Source: Acidobacteriaceae bacterium (GTDB lineage: Bacteria; Acidobacteriota; Terriglobia; Terriglobales; Acidobacteriaceae). From it: 21,646 nt of DNA. The notes beneath the pieces are model-generated. The model saw nothing but the letters and a program-made list of their open reading frames with translations, had not been told where the DNA came from and did no database searches. Shown in pieces: positions 15,471 to 21,646 of the stretch. The first letter of the stretch is position 1. Each line of letters begins with the position of its first letter. Location: assembly GCA_003133425.1 (NCBI GenBank), contig PKXI01000246.1, positions 1-21,646 on the forward strand. The letters run 5' to 3'. Made by a program: the position numbers and the translations under genes.

Positions 15471-16826
15471 CTACTCATCGCTCCCGCGGTTGAGAGTGGC
15501 AACCCGAAAATAGGGTTTGTCTTTCTCGCCTGGGTCGGGAGTAAACAACTGCTCGGTCTTCGCAGCATCATAGTCGCGCCAAAGCCAGATCATCTCCTGG
15601 GGAAACTCCGCGGCACCCTGTGCCGAGTTATGCGTCCCCTTACCAAAGCTCAAGTGAAAGTCGTAGTCCCTGGTCTTGAGGGCGTTGGCCATCCGGATGT
15701 TGGCCGTCGGCCAGCTTCCATAGTGTGCGTTTTCCATATCGTTCGCGCCGTCCTGAAGCCAGACGCGTAGATTGCGCTTCGGCTCGCGCAGAATCTTCTC
15801 CGGATAATCCTGACCGCCGTCGGAGTTAGCCGGGGCCTCTTTCCACTGGATAGATGTAAAGCTGCCGATCCAGCTCAACACGCGGCTGAATTCGTCAGGC
15901 ATTTGCCAACCGGCGTTGAAACTGCAGATGCCGCCCGACGAAAGGCCGGTGATGCCGTGGCTGTATGCGTCCTTGCGCAGGTTGTATTTCGCGCCCACCT
16001 CGGCCAGAATTTCGTCGCGCAGAAATCGCGGATAGCGGTCGCTCACCGTGTCATAAAGTGTGCTGCGCATCGAGTCCTTCAAGGTGCGGCTCCACTTGTC
16101 GCCATAGGCTTTCACAAAGTCGTAAGTAGGCGTGCCCGGCGAGCCAGAAATATCGCCCGGGTTGATGAAGGCGCAGATCATCACCGGGATTTTCTTTTGG
16201 GCGATCAGGTTGTCAATCACGTTGAGTGCGGGGTTGTTGCCGTTGCGATCAATGTATCCGCCGCCATCCTGAAACACCATGACCGCCGCTGGAACTTTGG
16301 AATCGTATTGGGCAGGAACGTAGATCCAGTACTCGCTCTTCATCCCATCGTAGATTTTGCTCGTATGAATGAGCTTCTCAGAAAGCGTGCCAGTCGGCGT
16401 GCCGGGTTGAAGATAAGAGAGCGGACTGAAGGCAGGCAGATCGAGGCGCCCACCAAAGGATTCGCCAGCAACAAGATAGTGGAACTGGTGCATGCGGCCG
16501 ACTGGCTCAATTTGCGCCGAAGCGTACCAGAGATTGGAGCCCGCAATCTGCTCGGTCGGGCTGCCGGCGAAATCGTCGATGACCAGCGACGGCGGAGTGG
16601 CGGACTCGACAGCAAAGAAGAAGTCCGAACCGTGCCCGGCCCACGCGGTGCCATCGTGCAGGTCCTTGGCGGAAAAGGTGGCTTCAATGGCCGCCCGGAG
16701 TTGCGGGCTTTGGGCCTTTGCCAGGGCAATCAACTCCGGAGCGGAGAGCTTGTCGGCGGCGTTCGCATGGAGGGAGAAACGCAAAACAACCAAAACAAGC
16801 GCGGAGAAAAGGGCCAGCTTTTTCAT
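15471..16826 (-). CDS. Secreted PF00756-type esterase (enterochelin-esterase-like)
   Basis: A 451-aa exported alpha/beta-hydrolase. A signal peptide (1-23: MKKLALFSALVLVVLRFSL, then HANA) is followed by an N-terminal domain of about 110 aa. This domain resembles the Ig-like domain in front of many enterochelin-esterase-type enzymes (HGSDFFFAVES to HQFHYLVAGE). The catalytic domain follows: SEYWIYVPAQYDSKVPAAVM, FQDGGGYID, the nucleophile elbow GLSSG with S296, an acidic residue in WLQDGANDMEN (D359 or D363), and H399 in GKGTHN. The triad looks complete. The family includes siderophore, feruloyl and acetyl-xylan esterases, so the substrate is open. The frame extends to 16994, but that part overlaps the next gene and is not protein-like. 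ATG 16835, three codons earlier, is an equally possible start. Neither has a clear ribosome site. Confidence 0.85.
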   Translation of the reverse strand: MKKLALFSALVLVVLRFSLHANAADKLSAPELIALAKAQSPQLRAAIEATFSAKDLHDGTAWAGHGSDFFFAVESATPPSLVIDDFAGSPTEQIAGSNLWYASAQIEPVGRMHQFHYLVAGESFGGRLDLPAFSPLSYLQPGTPTGTLSEKLIHTSKIYDGMKSEYWIYVPAQYDSKVPAAVMVFQDGGGYIDRNGNNPALNVIDNLIAQKKIPVMICAFINPGDISGSPGTPTYDFVKAYGDKWSRTLKDSMRSTLYDTVSDRYPRFLRDEILAEVGAKYNLRKDAYSHGITGLSSGGICSFNAGWQMPDEFSRVLSWIGSFTSIQWKEAPANSDGGQDYPEKILREPKRNLRVWLQDGANDMENAHYGSWPTANIRMANALKTRDYDFHLSFGKGTHNSAQGAAEFPQEMIWLWRDYDAAKTEQLFTPDPGEKDKPYFRVATLNRGSDE

Positions 16827-16918
16827 GCGCGCCATGATACATTGCGCACGATGCACGTGTCTTCGACCGCATCCGCTCAGCCCGCAGAGACAGCGCAACA
16901 CAGTACGCGCGTCAACGC

Positions 16919-17653
16919 CTATGGAAGAAAGTAATACGGGTCCGGATACTTTACGGAAAACTCGGCTTCGGGCTTGCCCTTCAAGTCGCTCCACTGGTCG
17001 CCGACGTTGAGCACAATCTTGTATCCCTGCGCAACAATCTTTCCGCGCTCAGCCGATTTGTATTCGATCGTGGTTGCTGGACCTCCCGAGGCCGGCCGTA
17101 GCGTCAGTTGCTGCCAGTTCTCAAATCCCTGCTCGCGAAGATTCCGCTCGGTAGCATCGCGCTCGTTCTCATGCCGGCCAGTGATGAAGAAAACACTGAC
17201 GCCCAGCCTCTGGGCCTCCTTGAACACACGCAGGCTGCCCGGAATTGACGGGGCCTTTGCAGTCTGAACCCATGCATCAAACGCCTTGCTTTCGTAAGCG
17301 AAGCCGGCAGCCAGCATCTCCGTGTAATTGGAGAGCGTGGTTTCGTCGATGTCGAAAACCATCGCCAGTTTTTCCTGCGGATTATGATGCGCGGCGCGGC
17401 GGCGCAGGAAAGCAATGGCGCGATCGGCCTGGGTATCGATGTCGTGCGTATAGCAGCCGCACTTGCAGGTGCAATCGTGGTATTGCTCAAGTTGCTTCTT
17501 GAGGGTATCCAGGTTTTGCAGACGCTCTGCCTGGGCATTCACGCTGAAGACAGGCTGCTGCGCCTTCGACACTGCAGGTTGCTGAGCGGCCGAGTAGATG
17601 GGTGCGGTGGTTATGGAGAAAAGTGCAGCGAGTAATAGAAAGTGCTTCTTCAC
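16919..17653 (-). CDS. Secreted HAD acid phosphatase, class B / lipoprotein e(P4)-like
   Basis: A 244-aa exported phosphatase of the Acid_phosphat_B HAD group, which removes phosphate from nucleotides and other monoesters outside the cytoplasm. A GTG start at 17653 is supported by AAAGGA (nine-base spacing). It gives a clean signal peptide, KKHFLLLAALFSITTAPIYSA. Motif I is VFDIDETTLSNY with D101 and D103. Motif II is FFITGRHENERD, then the lysine of EYKSAERGKI, and motif IV NVGDQWSDLKG. Oddly, an alternating cysteine cluster CTCKCGC (61-67) lies between the signal peptide and the HAD domain, probably disulfides or a metal site. There is no lipobox cysteine after the signal, so it should be soluble rather than a lipoprotein. 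The esterase gene lies 92 bases downstream on the same strand and may be co-transcribed. Confidence 0.85.
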   Translation of the reverse strand: MKKHFLLLAALFSITTAPIYSAAQQPAVSKAQQPVFSVNAQAERLQNLDTLKKQLEQYHDCTCKCGCYTHDIDTQADRAIAFLRRRAAHHNPQEKLAMVFDIDETTLSNYTEMLAAGFAYESKAFDAWVQTAKAPSIPGSLRVFKEAQRLGVSVFFITGRHENERDATERNLREQGFENWQQLTLRPASGGPATTIEYKSAERGKIVAQGYKIVLNVGDQWSDLKGKPEAEFSVKYPDPYYFLP

Positions 17654-17743
17654 CGGTCGATGTCCTTTCACCAAAGCGGCAGTGCGCAGTTCAATGAGTT
17701 CGGGCTCCGAAAACATCATCGCATTCGAGAGGCAGGGAGCCCA

Positions 17744-17757
17744 AGAAGGATGGGGCA
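17744..17757 (-). repeat. Second copy of the TGCCCCATCCTTCT repeat core
   Basis: AGAAGGATGGGGCA is the exact reverse complement of 5123-5136. It lies between two divergent genes and is followed on its own strand by TGGGCTCC rather than the GAGCGG of the first copy. Only the core is shared, so this may be a decayed copy of the dispersed element. A 14-base match is unlikely by chance in a window of this size but is short evidence. Confidence 0.4.
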
Positions 17758-17844
17758 GAGTTTATCGGCTCCCAGTCTCAAAAGCGAGATCTGGAGCCCT
17801 CGGAGTTACGGCGGATTCGGTCTCTCTTTCGATACACTGGAGGT

Positions 17845-18591
17845 ATGGTTCATGTCTTTCGCCCGCTGCCCGTCGAACGGTTGAAGTTGCTCGTTTTCGA
17901 TCTGGATGGAACCCTTATCGACTCGGCTCAGGATTTATGCAACAGCGTAAACGCCGCGCTGAGCCAGTTTGGCTTTGACGCCCTTCCGGACCCGGCGATC
18001 GCGAGCTTTGTGGGCAACGGAGCTCCGATGATGATGCGGCGGTCGTTGGCGATGGCCGGCTTCATGACACCCGAGCAAGTGGACGAGAAGCTGTTGGCCG
18101 AAGCGTATGACTTCTTCCTCAAGTACTACCGCGAGCACAAATTGGACTTTACCTACGCCTACGACGGGGTTCTCGAGGCGCTGGCGGCGCTCAAAGACCT
18201 GCACGACGCGCCTGGCGGAACTCCGCGCATAATGGCCGTCCTGACAAATAAGCCGGTGCGGCCGGCGCGCGGCATCTGCGAAGGGCTGGGGATGGCGAAC
18301 TACTTTTTGCACATCTACGGCGGCGACAGCTTTCCGATGAAGAAACCCGATCCGATGGGACTACGAGCGCTGATGGAAGAGACCGGAGCTAGTCCGGAGG
18401 ATACGGTGATGATCGGCGACAGCCAAGTTGACGTCGAGACGGCGCGAAACGCCGGAGCCTGGTCCATCGGATGTGCGTTCGGGTTCGGCTCACAGTCAAT
18501 TCTGGAGACCAAGCCCGACATCCTGGTGGACCGGGCCGCGGACTGGACGGCGGCGCTGGGTCCTGCGAAAACGGGTATGCAGCCGGAGTGA
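17845..18591 (+). CDS. gph: Phosphoglycolate phosphatase-type HAD hydrolase
   Basis: A 248-aa cytoplasmic HAD subfamily IA phosphatase matching the Gph group, which clears 2-phosphoglycolate formed during DNA repair or oxygenase side reactions. Motif I is VFDLDGTLIDSAQDL (D19, D21). A cap of normal length follows with FVGNGAPMMMRRSL. Motif II is VLTNKP, motif III the lysine of MKKPDPMGLRALM, and motif IV MIGDSQVDVETARNAGA, all intact. GGAGGT (17839-17844) touches the ATG and is too close for normal use. TACACT (17833-17838) ends six bases before it, so a leaderless transcript is plausible. The gene is divergent from the acid phosphatase. The exact substrate within the Gph/PGPase group is inferred. 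Confidence 0.87.
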   Translation: MVHVFRPLPVERLKLLVFDLDGTLIDSAQDLCNSVNAALSQFGFDALPDPAIASFVGNGAPMMMRRSLAMAGFMTPEQVDEKLLAEAYDFFLKYYREHKLDFTYAYDGVLEALAALKDLHDAPGGTPRIMAVLTNKPVRPARGICEGLGMANYFLHIYGGDSFPMKKPDPMGLRALMEETGASPEDTVMIGDSQVDVETARNAGAWSIGCAFGFGSQSILETKPDILVDRAADWTAALGPAKTGMQPE

Positions 18592-18880
18592 TTGACTTTT
18601 ATTTATTGGGCCGCCGGACATGTGCCGGACCGCCTCTTTTGACCTGATGCACGTTTTTGCCGCTGACCTCGTCATTTGAGTGCTCGACTGCGCAAGCGAG
18701 ATGGATTATCGTTCTACGGAATCCGACACGGCTTCTGCCGCTGCCACTTGTCGCACTTCGAAGAGAAAGTCGGATTCTAGTCAGGATTTGGTTGGAGGTT
18801 CCCCCCAGCCTTGGATTGTCCGGTTTTCCCGGGAACTTTTCCTTCCGCCCCTGCGTATGACCAGGTAGGAGCGCATAACG
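18592..18880. other. Intergenic region without a recognised gene
   Basis: The 289 bases between gph and the beta-solenoid gene contain only short, unconvincing open frames. A CCGG-ACATGTG-CCGG inverted repeat (about 18616-18630) follows gph but has no U-run, so it is a poor terminator. I see no clear promoter pair. Confidence 0.5.
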
Positions 18881-19423
18881 ATGCGACGAGCTCTCTTTGC
18901 TTTCCTGCTGGCAGCGGCTCTTGCGGTCGCCGCCACCCCCGCCCACGCGGACCGCGACATGGTGCAGTTCGGCAGCAACATCAACGTAGCCGCCGGCAAC
19001 CCCATTGGCGACGCCGTGTGCTTCTTTTGCAGCGTGCACGTTGACGGCGAGGTCAAAGGCGACATCGTGGTGTTCTTCGGAAACGTCCACGTCTCCGGCG
19101 TCGCACATCATGACGTGGTGAACTTCTTCGGCAACATCACGGCGGCGGAGAACTCATCCATCGGCGGCGACATGGTCAGTATCTTCGGCTCCGTCCGGCT
19201 GGGAGAGAACGTCACCGTGGCAAAAGACCTGGTGGCCGTGTTTGGAGACCTTCAGGCGCCCGCTTCAGCCAGCGTGGGCGGAGACCGCGTTGTCCAGCCG
19301 GTCTGGATCGCCTTTGTTCCGCTGGCGGTCCTCTTGCTGATCATTATCCTGATCGTCCAGGAATACCGTAAGTACCGCAGACGTCAGTTTTTGCGCGGAT
19401 ATCCGTACCAGACCCGCCCGTAA
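18881..19423 (+). CDS. Membrane-anchored beta-solenoid envelope protein, function unknown
   Basis: A 180-aa protein with three visible parts. Residues 1-23 are a signal peptide (ending AHA-D). Residues 28-138 are a beta-solenoid-like repeat with a phase mark every 17-19 residues: FGSNINV, FFCSVHV, FFGNVHV, FFGNITA, IFGSVRL, VFGDLQA, each followed by a glycine-rich turn such as GEVKGD or IGGD. Residues about 141-159 are one transmembrane helix (VWIAFVPLAVLLLIIILIV). A strongly basic tail (EYRKYRRRQFLR) then probably lies in the cytoplasm. The repeat resembles polymer-forming bactofilin-type proteins, but the export signal puts it outside the cytoplasmic membrane. C47 and C50 form a CFFC motif in one rung. 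AGGAG before the ATG (nine-base spacing) supports the start. No named family is assigned. Confidence 0.75.
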   Translation: MRRALFAFLLAAALAVAATPAHADRDMVQFGSNINVAAGNPIGDAVCFFCSVHVDGEVKGDIVVFFGNVHVSGVAHHDVVNFFGNITAAENSSIGGDMVSIFGSVRLGENVTVAKDLVAVFGDLQAPASASVGGDRVVQPVWIAFVPLAVLLLIIILIVQEYRKYRRRQFLRGYPYQTRP

Positions 19424-19499
19424 AGCTCTCCGGAGCCTCAAAAGACCATACTTCGCATTCTCCACACGGCGCCGCAAAGCCGTCTTCACGCCAATGTTT

Positions 19500-19511
19500 T
19501 GAACTTGTTCA
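19500..19511. promoter_or_regulatory. Upstream operator copy for the TetR operon
   Basis: TGAAC-TT-GTTCA is a palindrome with five-base arms and a two-base centre. It lies nine bases upstream of the -35 box and shares its arms with the second palindrome at 19552-19567, 54 bp away centre to centre. A TetR-type dimer is the likely ligand. Confidence 0.6.
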
Positions 19512-19519
19512 TTTTCCCC

Positions 19520-19548
19520 TTGACCTCCGGCCCAACCGGGTCTATCTT
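19520..19548 (+). promoter_or_regulatory. Sigma70-type promoter of the membrane protein-TetR-TIGR01777 operon
   Basis: TTGACC (19520-19525) and TATCTT (19543-19548) are separated by 17 bases, matching the tRNA-Asn promoter pattern in this same window. The predicted start is near 19555, inside the downstream palindrome, and gives a leader of about 40 bases that includes GGAGG before the first gene. CCGG-N5-CCGG lies within the spacer. Confidence 0.7.
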
Positions 19549-19551
19549 TGT

Positions 19552-19567
19552 TTTGAACGTGTTCAAA
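19552..19567. promoter_or_regulatory. Downstream operator copy overlapping the start site
   Basis: TTTGAAC-GT-GTTCAAA has perfect seven-base arms around a two-base centre. It begins three bases after the -10 box and covers the predicted transcription start. A repressor bound here would block RNA polymerase, so this is the likely main TetR operator. Confidence 0.65.
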
Positions 19568-19593
19568 TTCTCAAAACGGACTGGAGGTCGAAT

Positions 19594-19962
19594 ATGTATC
19601 TGGAAGCCTACTACGCATCCTATTTTGGATTATGCGCCGCGCTGATCTTCTGGCTCGGGCGCACCTTGCATCGCGCCGGGTCAGTATTTCTCGGCGACTC
19701 CTTTGGTGGCAATACAACCCTGGTTCGAGCCGTCGCGCACTTGCTGGATGTGGGTTTCTATCTGGTGAGCATTGGATATGTTGGAGTCTCGTATCAGACT
19801 TTCTGGCAACAAATCAACAGCTATGAGATGGTAGCCCAGGCTGTTAGTGCCAAGGTGGGGGGCTTTTTGCTCCTGCTGGGGTTTGCGCACTTGTTCAATT
19901 TACTGTTGCTGGCAATCTTCAGGCGGCGCGGAAACGCGGTAAACGGGACGGCGGCATCATGA
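19594..19962 (+). CDS. Small three-helix membrane protein, function unknown
   Basis: A 122-aa hydrophobic protein with three predicted membrane helices (about 7-23, 47-66, 87-109) and a short basic tail (RRRGN). I do not recognise a named family. Aromatic residues are common (YLEAYYASYFG, YQTFWQQINSYEM). GGAGG at 19583-19587 precedes the ATG at good spacing. It is the first gene of an operon: its stop overlaps the TetR start by four bases (ATGA), so translation is probably coupled. Its promoter carries paired palindromes, which suggests it is induced together with its own repressor. A role in lipid or membrane stress would fit such neighbours, but that is speculation. Confidence 0.8.
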   Translation: MYLEAYYASYFGLCAALIFWLGRTLHRAGSVFLGDSFGGNTTLVRAVAHLLDVGFYLVSIGYVGVSYQTFWQQINSYEMVAQAVSAKVGGFLLLLGFAHLFNLLLLAIFRRRGNAVNGTAAS

Positions 19963-20639
19963 CGGCCATGGGGCAACAATTGACTCCAAAATCCGAGGCG
20001 ACCCGCGGCCGGATTCTGACCGCGGCTTTGGGCGTATTTCGAGAGCGTGGATTCGACGCGGCCACCATGCGCGAGATCGCCGCCGCGGCCGGAATGTCGC
20101 TCGGTGCGGCCTACTATTACTTCGATTCGAAAGATGCGCTGGTCATGGCGTTCTATCGCCAAGCGCAGCAGGAGATGGCACCGTCCATCGAGCACATTCT
20201 CTCGGAGAGCACGAACCTTGAGCAGCGGCTGCGCGGAATCATCGGCAAAAAGTTTGAGTATTTCTCGCCCAACCAGGCGCTGTTGGGCGCGCTCTCCGCG
20301 CATATCGATCCAAAGCACCCGCTCTCCCCGTTCAGCGCGGCCACCGCGTCGATTCGCGACCAGGACATTGCCTTCTTTCAGCGTGCGGTCACTGATTCGA
20401 AGGTGAAGCTCCCGCCGTCCATCCTTTCCTATCTACCCCGCCTGCTTTGGCTCTTACAGATGGGCCTCATGTTGTTCTGGGTTTATGATCGCTCACCGAA
20501 TCGGGAGCGAACTGCGCTACTCTTCGACAAGACTCTGTCTATGATGCTTCTGGTGCTTAAATTTTCCGGAGTCCCACTGCTGCGCCCGCTCTACCTGCCC
20601 GCCGGAGAACTGCTGAAAAACATCTACGGAAAGGCTTGA
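19959..20639 (+). CDS. TetR/AcrR-family transcriptional regulator
   Basis: A 226-aa one-component regulator. The N-terminal DNA-binding domain spans about 12-62 (TRGRILTAALGVFRERGFDAATMREIAAAAG split by helices), with the helix-turn-helix REIAAAAGMSLGAAYYYFDSKDAL, a strong TetR signature. The remaining 160 residues are the all-helical ligand and dimer domain (LLGALSAHIDPKHPLSPF, LPRLLWLLQMGLMLFWVYDRS), whose hydrophobic make-up suits a lipophilic effector. It starts in a four-base ATGA overlap with the upstream membrane protein gene, and its stop lies two bases before the next ATG. The two matching palindromes at the operon promoter are probably its own sites, so it likely represses itself and both partners. 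The effector is unknown. Confidence 0.92.
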   Translation: MTAMGQQLTPKSEATRGRILTAALGVFRERGFDAATMREIAAAAGMSLGAAYYYFDSKDALVMAFYRQAQQEMAPSIEHILSESTNLEQRLRGIIGKKFEYFSPNQALLGALSAHIDPKHPLSPFSAATASIRDQDIAFFQRAVTDSKVKLPPSILSYLPRLLWLLQMGLMLFWVYDRSPNRERTALLFDKTLSMMLLVLKFSGVPLLRPLYLPAGELLKNIYGKA

Positions 20640-20641
20640 CG

Positions 20642-21625
20642 ATGACAACGCGCCCGCTTCGCATCGTGCTGCCCGGCGGCAGCGGACAGGTCGGGCGGAT
20701 GCTCGCGCAATTCTTCCAGGAGCGCGGCCACCATGTAACTGTGCTCACGCGCGGACCCTACACGGCGCCCTGGCAAACGGTTCACTGGGACGGAGAGCAG
20801 ATTGGGCCGTGGATCGAAACGCTTGAAGGCGCGGACGTCTGCATTAACCTGGCAGGACGCAGCGTAAACTGCCGTTACCACGCGGAGAACCGGTGGAAGA
20901 TCTACGCCTCGCGCATTGGAACAACCAGGCTGCTGAACCACGTGATAGCCAGGCTCAACGAACCCCCGCGCGTGTGGCTGAACGCATCGACGGCCACGAT
21001 TTATCGCCATGCGCTCGACCGGCCCATGGATGAAGCCACCGGCGAATTGGGCGGGCACGAGCTGATTTCAAAGAGACGGCGCGCTCCAGAGACGTGGGAT
21101 TTCTCGATTAGCGTGGCAAAGGATTGGGAAGCCGCGTTCTTTGAGACCCAGACCCCGCGCACGCGCAAGGTGGCAATGCGCAGCGCCATCGTCCTCAGCC
21201 CCGTTCCCGGCAGCACCTTTGCCACTTTTTTGAACTTGGTGCGAATTGGTCTTGGCGGGACACAAGGTAACGGACGTCAGTTCGTCTCCTGGATTCATGA
21301 GATCGATTTTGCCCGCGCCGTCGAGTTCCTCATCGATCGCGAAGACCTGGCCGGTCCCGTCAACATCGCCGCTCCCCATCCGCTGCCGAACCGCGAGTTC
21401 ATGGAGGCGTTGCGCGATGCATGGGGTATGCCGAACGGCCTGCCGATGCCGTGGCCCCTGCTCGAGATCGGCACATTCCTCTTGCGCACCGAATCAGAGT
21501 TGGTTTTGAAGAGTCGCCGCGTAGTTCCGCGCCGGCTCCTCGAAGCCGGCTTTGAATTCCAGTTCTCCCAGTGGCCCGAAGCCGTCGATGATCTGGTCCG
21601 CCAATGGCGGAACAGAGACAACTAG
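20642..21625 (+). CDS. TIGR01777-family NAD(P)-binding epimerase-like protein
   Basis: A 327-aa extended-SDR-type protein of the TIGR01777 (YfcH) family. The Rossmann loop GGSGQVG is at 12-18. INLAGRSVNCRY, LNASTATIYRHA, SVAKDWEAAFF and the family end ESELVLKSRRVVPRRLLEAGF (split; LLEAGFEFQF) are all present. The family is thought to be oxidoreductase- or epimerase-like, but its reaction is unknown. In the STATIYRHA stretch the classical SDR YxxxK pair is not evident, as is usual in this family. An upstream TTG at 20636 also opens the frame. I prefer the ATG at 20642, with GGAAAGG ahead of it. It is the third gene of the TetR operon, two bases after the regulator stop, so it is a likely target of that repressor. 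The gene is complete and ends 21 bases before the window edge. Confidence 0.9.
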   Translation: MTTRPLRIVLPGGSGQVGRMLAQFFQERGHHVTVLTRGPYTAPWQTVHWDGEQIGPWIETLEGADVCINLAGRSVNCRYHAENRWKIYASRIGTTRLLNHVIARLNEPPRVWLNASTATIYRHALDRPMDEATGELGGHELISKRRRAPETWDFSISVAKDWEAAFFETQTPRTRKVAMRSAIVLSPVPGSTFATFLNLVRIGLGGTQGNGRQFVSWIHEIDFARAVEFLIDREDLAGPVNIAAPHPLPNREFMEALRDAWGMPNGLPMPWPLLEIGTFLLRTESELVLKSRRVVPRRLLEAGFEFQFSQWPEAVDDLVRQWRNRDN

Positions 21626-21646
21626 CAGCAATCAGCTACGAGCCCG

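Noticed and set aside
16827..16994. N-terminal extension of the esterase to 16994
   Set aside because: The added residues are not protein-like, overlap the 3' end of the acid phosphatase gene, and would bury the signal peptide.

Overview
The window looks like chromosomal DNA of a GC-rich, diderm-type bacterium. An acidobacterium (class Terriglobia) is my best guess. This rests on gene content (a secreted TGSGS-repeat DUF4097-type protein, a beta-solenoid envelope protein, a PF00756 esterase, a Tat-exported lyase/beta-helix protein, AmpG, a TIGR01777 protein) and on a dispersed GTGCCCCATCC element in intergenic DNA. It is inference, not proof. Genes lie on both strands in short transcription units, and no single pathway dominates.

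Left end (1-1943): the edge of an integrated element. A complete P4-type tyrosine recombinase gene reads away from the 3' end of an intact tRNA-Asn(GTT) gene. This is the classic layout of a genomic island inserted at a tRNA 3' end. The island body lies to the left of base 1. The 337 bases inside the island edge hold no gene, but carry a run of four close-set hairpins.

Middle left (2142-8083): core-type genes. These are a carboxymuconolactone-decarboxylase-family protein lacking one redox cysteine, a beta-phosphoglucomutase-like HAD hydrolase and a GT39-type membrane glycosyltransferase (all +). A secreted CAP-domain protein and the muropeptide permease AmpG follow (-), then a YfcE-type phosphoesterase divergent from ampG.

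Decay and repeat zone (8084-9480): an oligopeptide-ABC-type permease gene is broken by one in-frame stop and two compensating frameshifts, with no partner ABC subunits nearby. Next to it are a degenerate heptanucleotide repeat and a 260-bp run of short hairpins, partly at about 33-bp spacing. This is the least explained DNA in the window.

Middle right (9463-15440): polyphosphate kinase 2, a Tat-exported alginate-lyase-like/beta-helix fusion and a CNNM/CorC-type transporter (all -). Then comes a secreted TGSGS-repeat protein (+) with a clear terminator.

Right end (15471-21646): a secreted PF00756 esterase and a secreted class-B-type acid phosphatase (-), then phosphoglycolate phosphatase and a membrane-anchored beta-solenoid protein (+). 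Last is a three-gene overlapping operon: a small membrane protein, a TetR regulator and a TIGR01777 NAD(P)-binding protein. Its promoter (TTGACC-N17-TATCTT) is flanked by two matching TGAAC-N2-GTTCA palindromes, which suggests autoregulation.

I did not find a clearly new multi-gene system. The best leads are the hairpin-repeat array, the paired TetR operators, the decayed permease and the lyase/beta-helix fusion.
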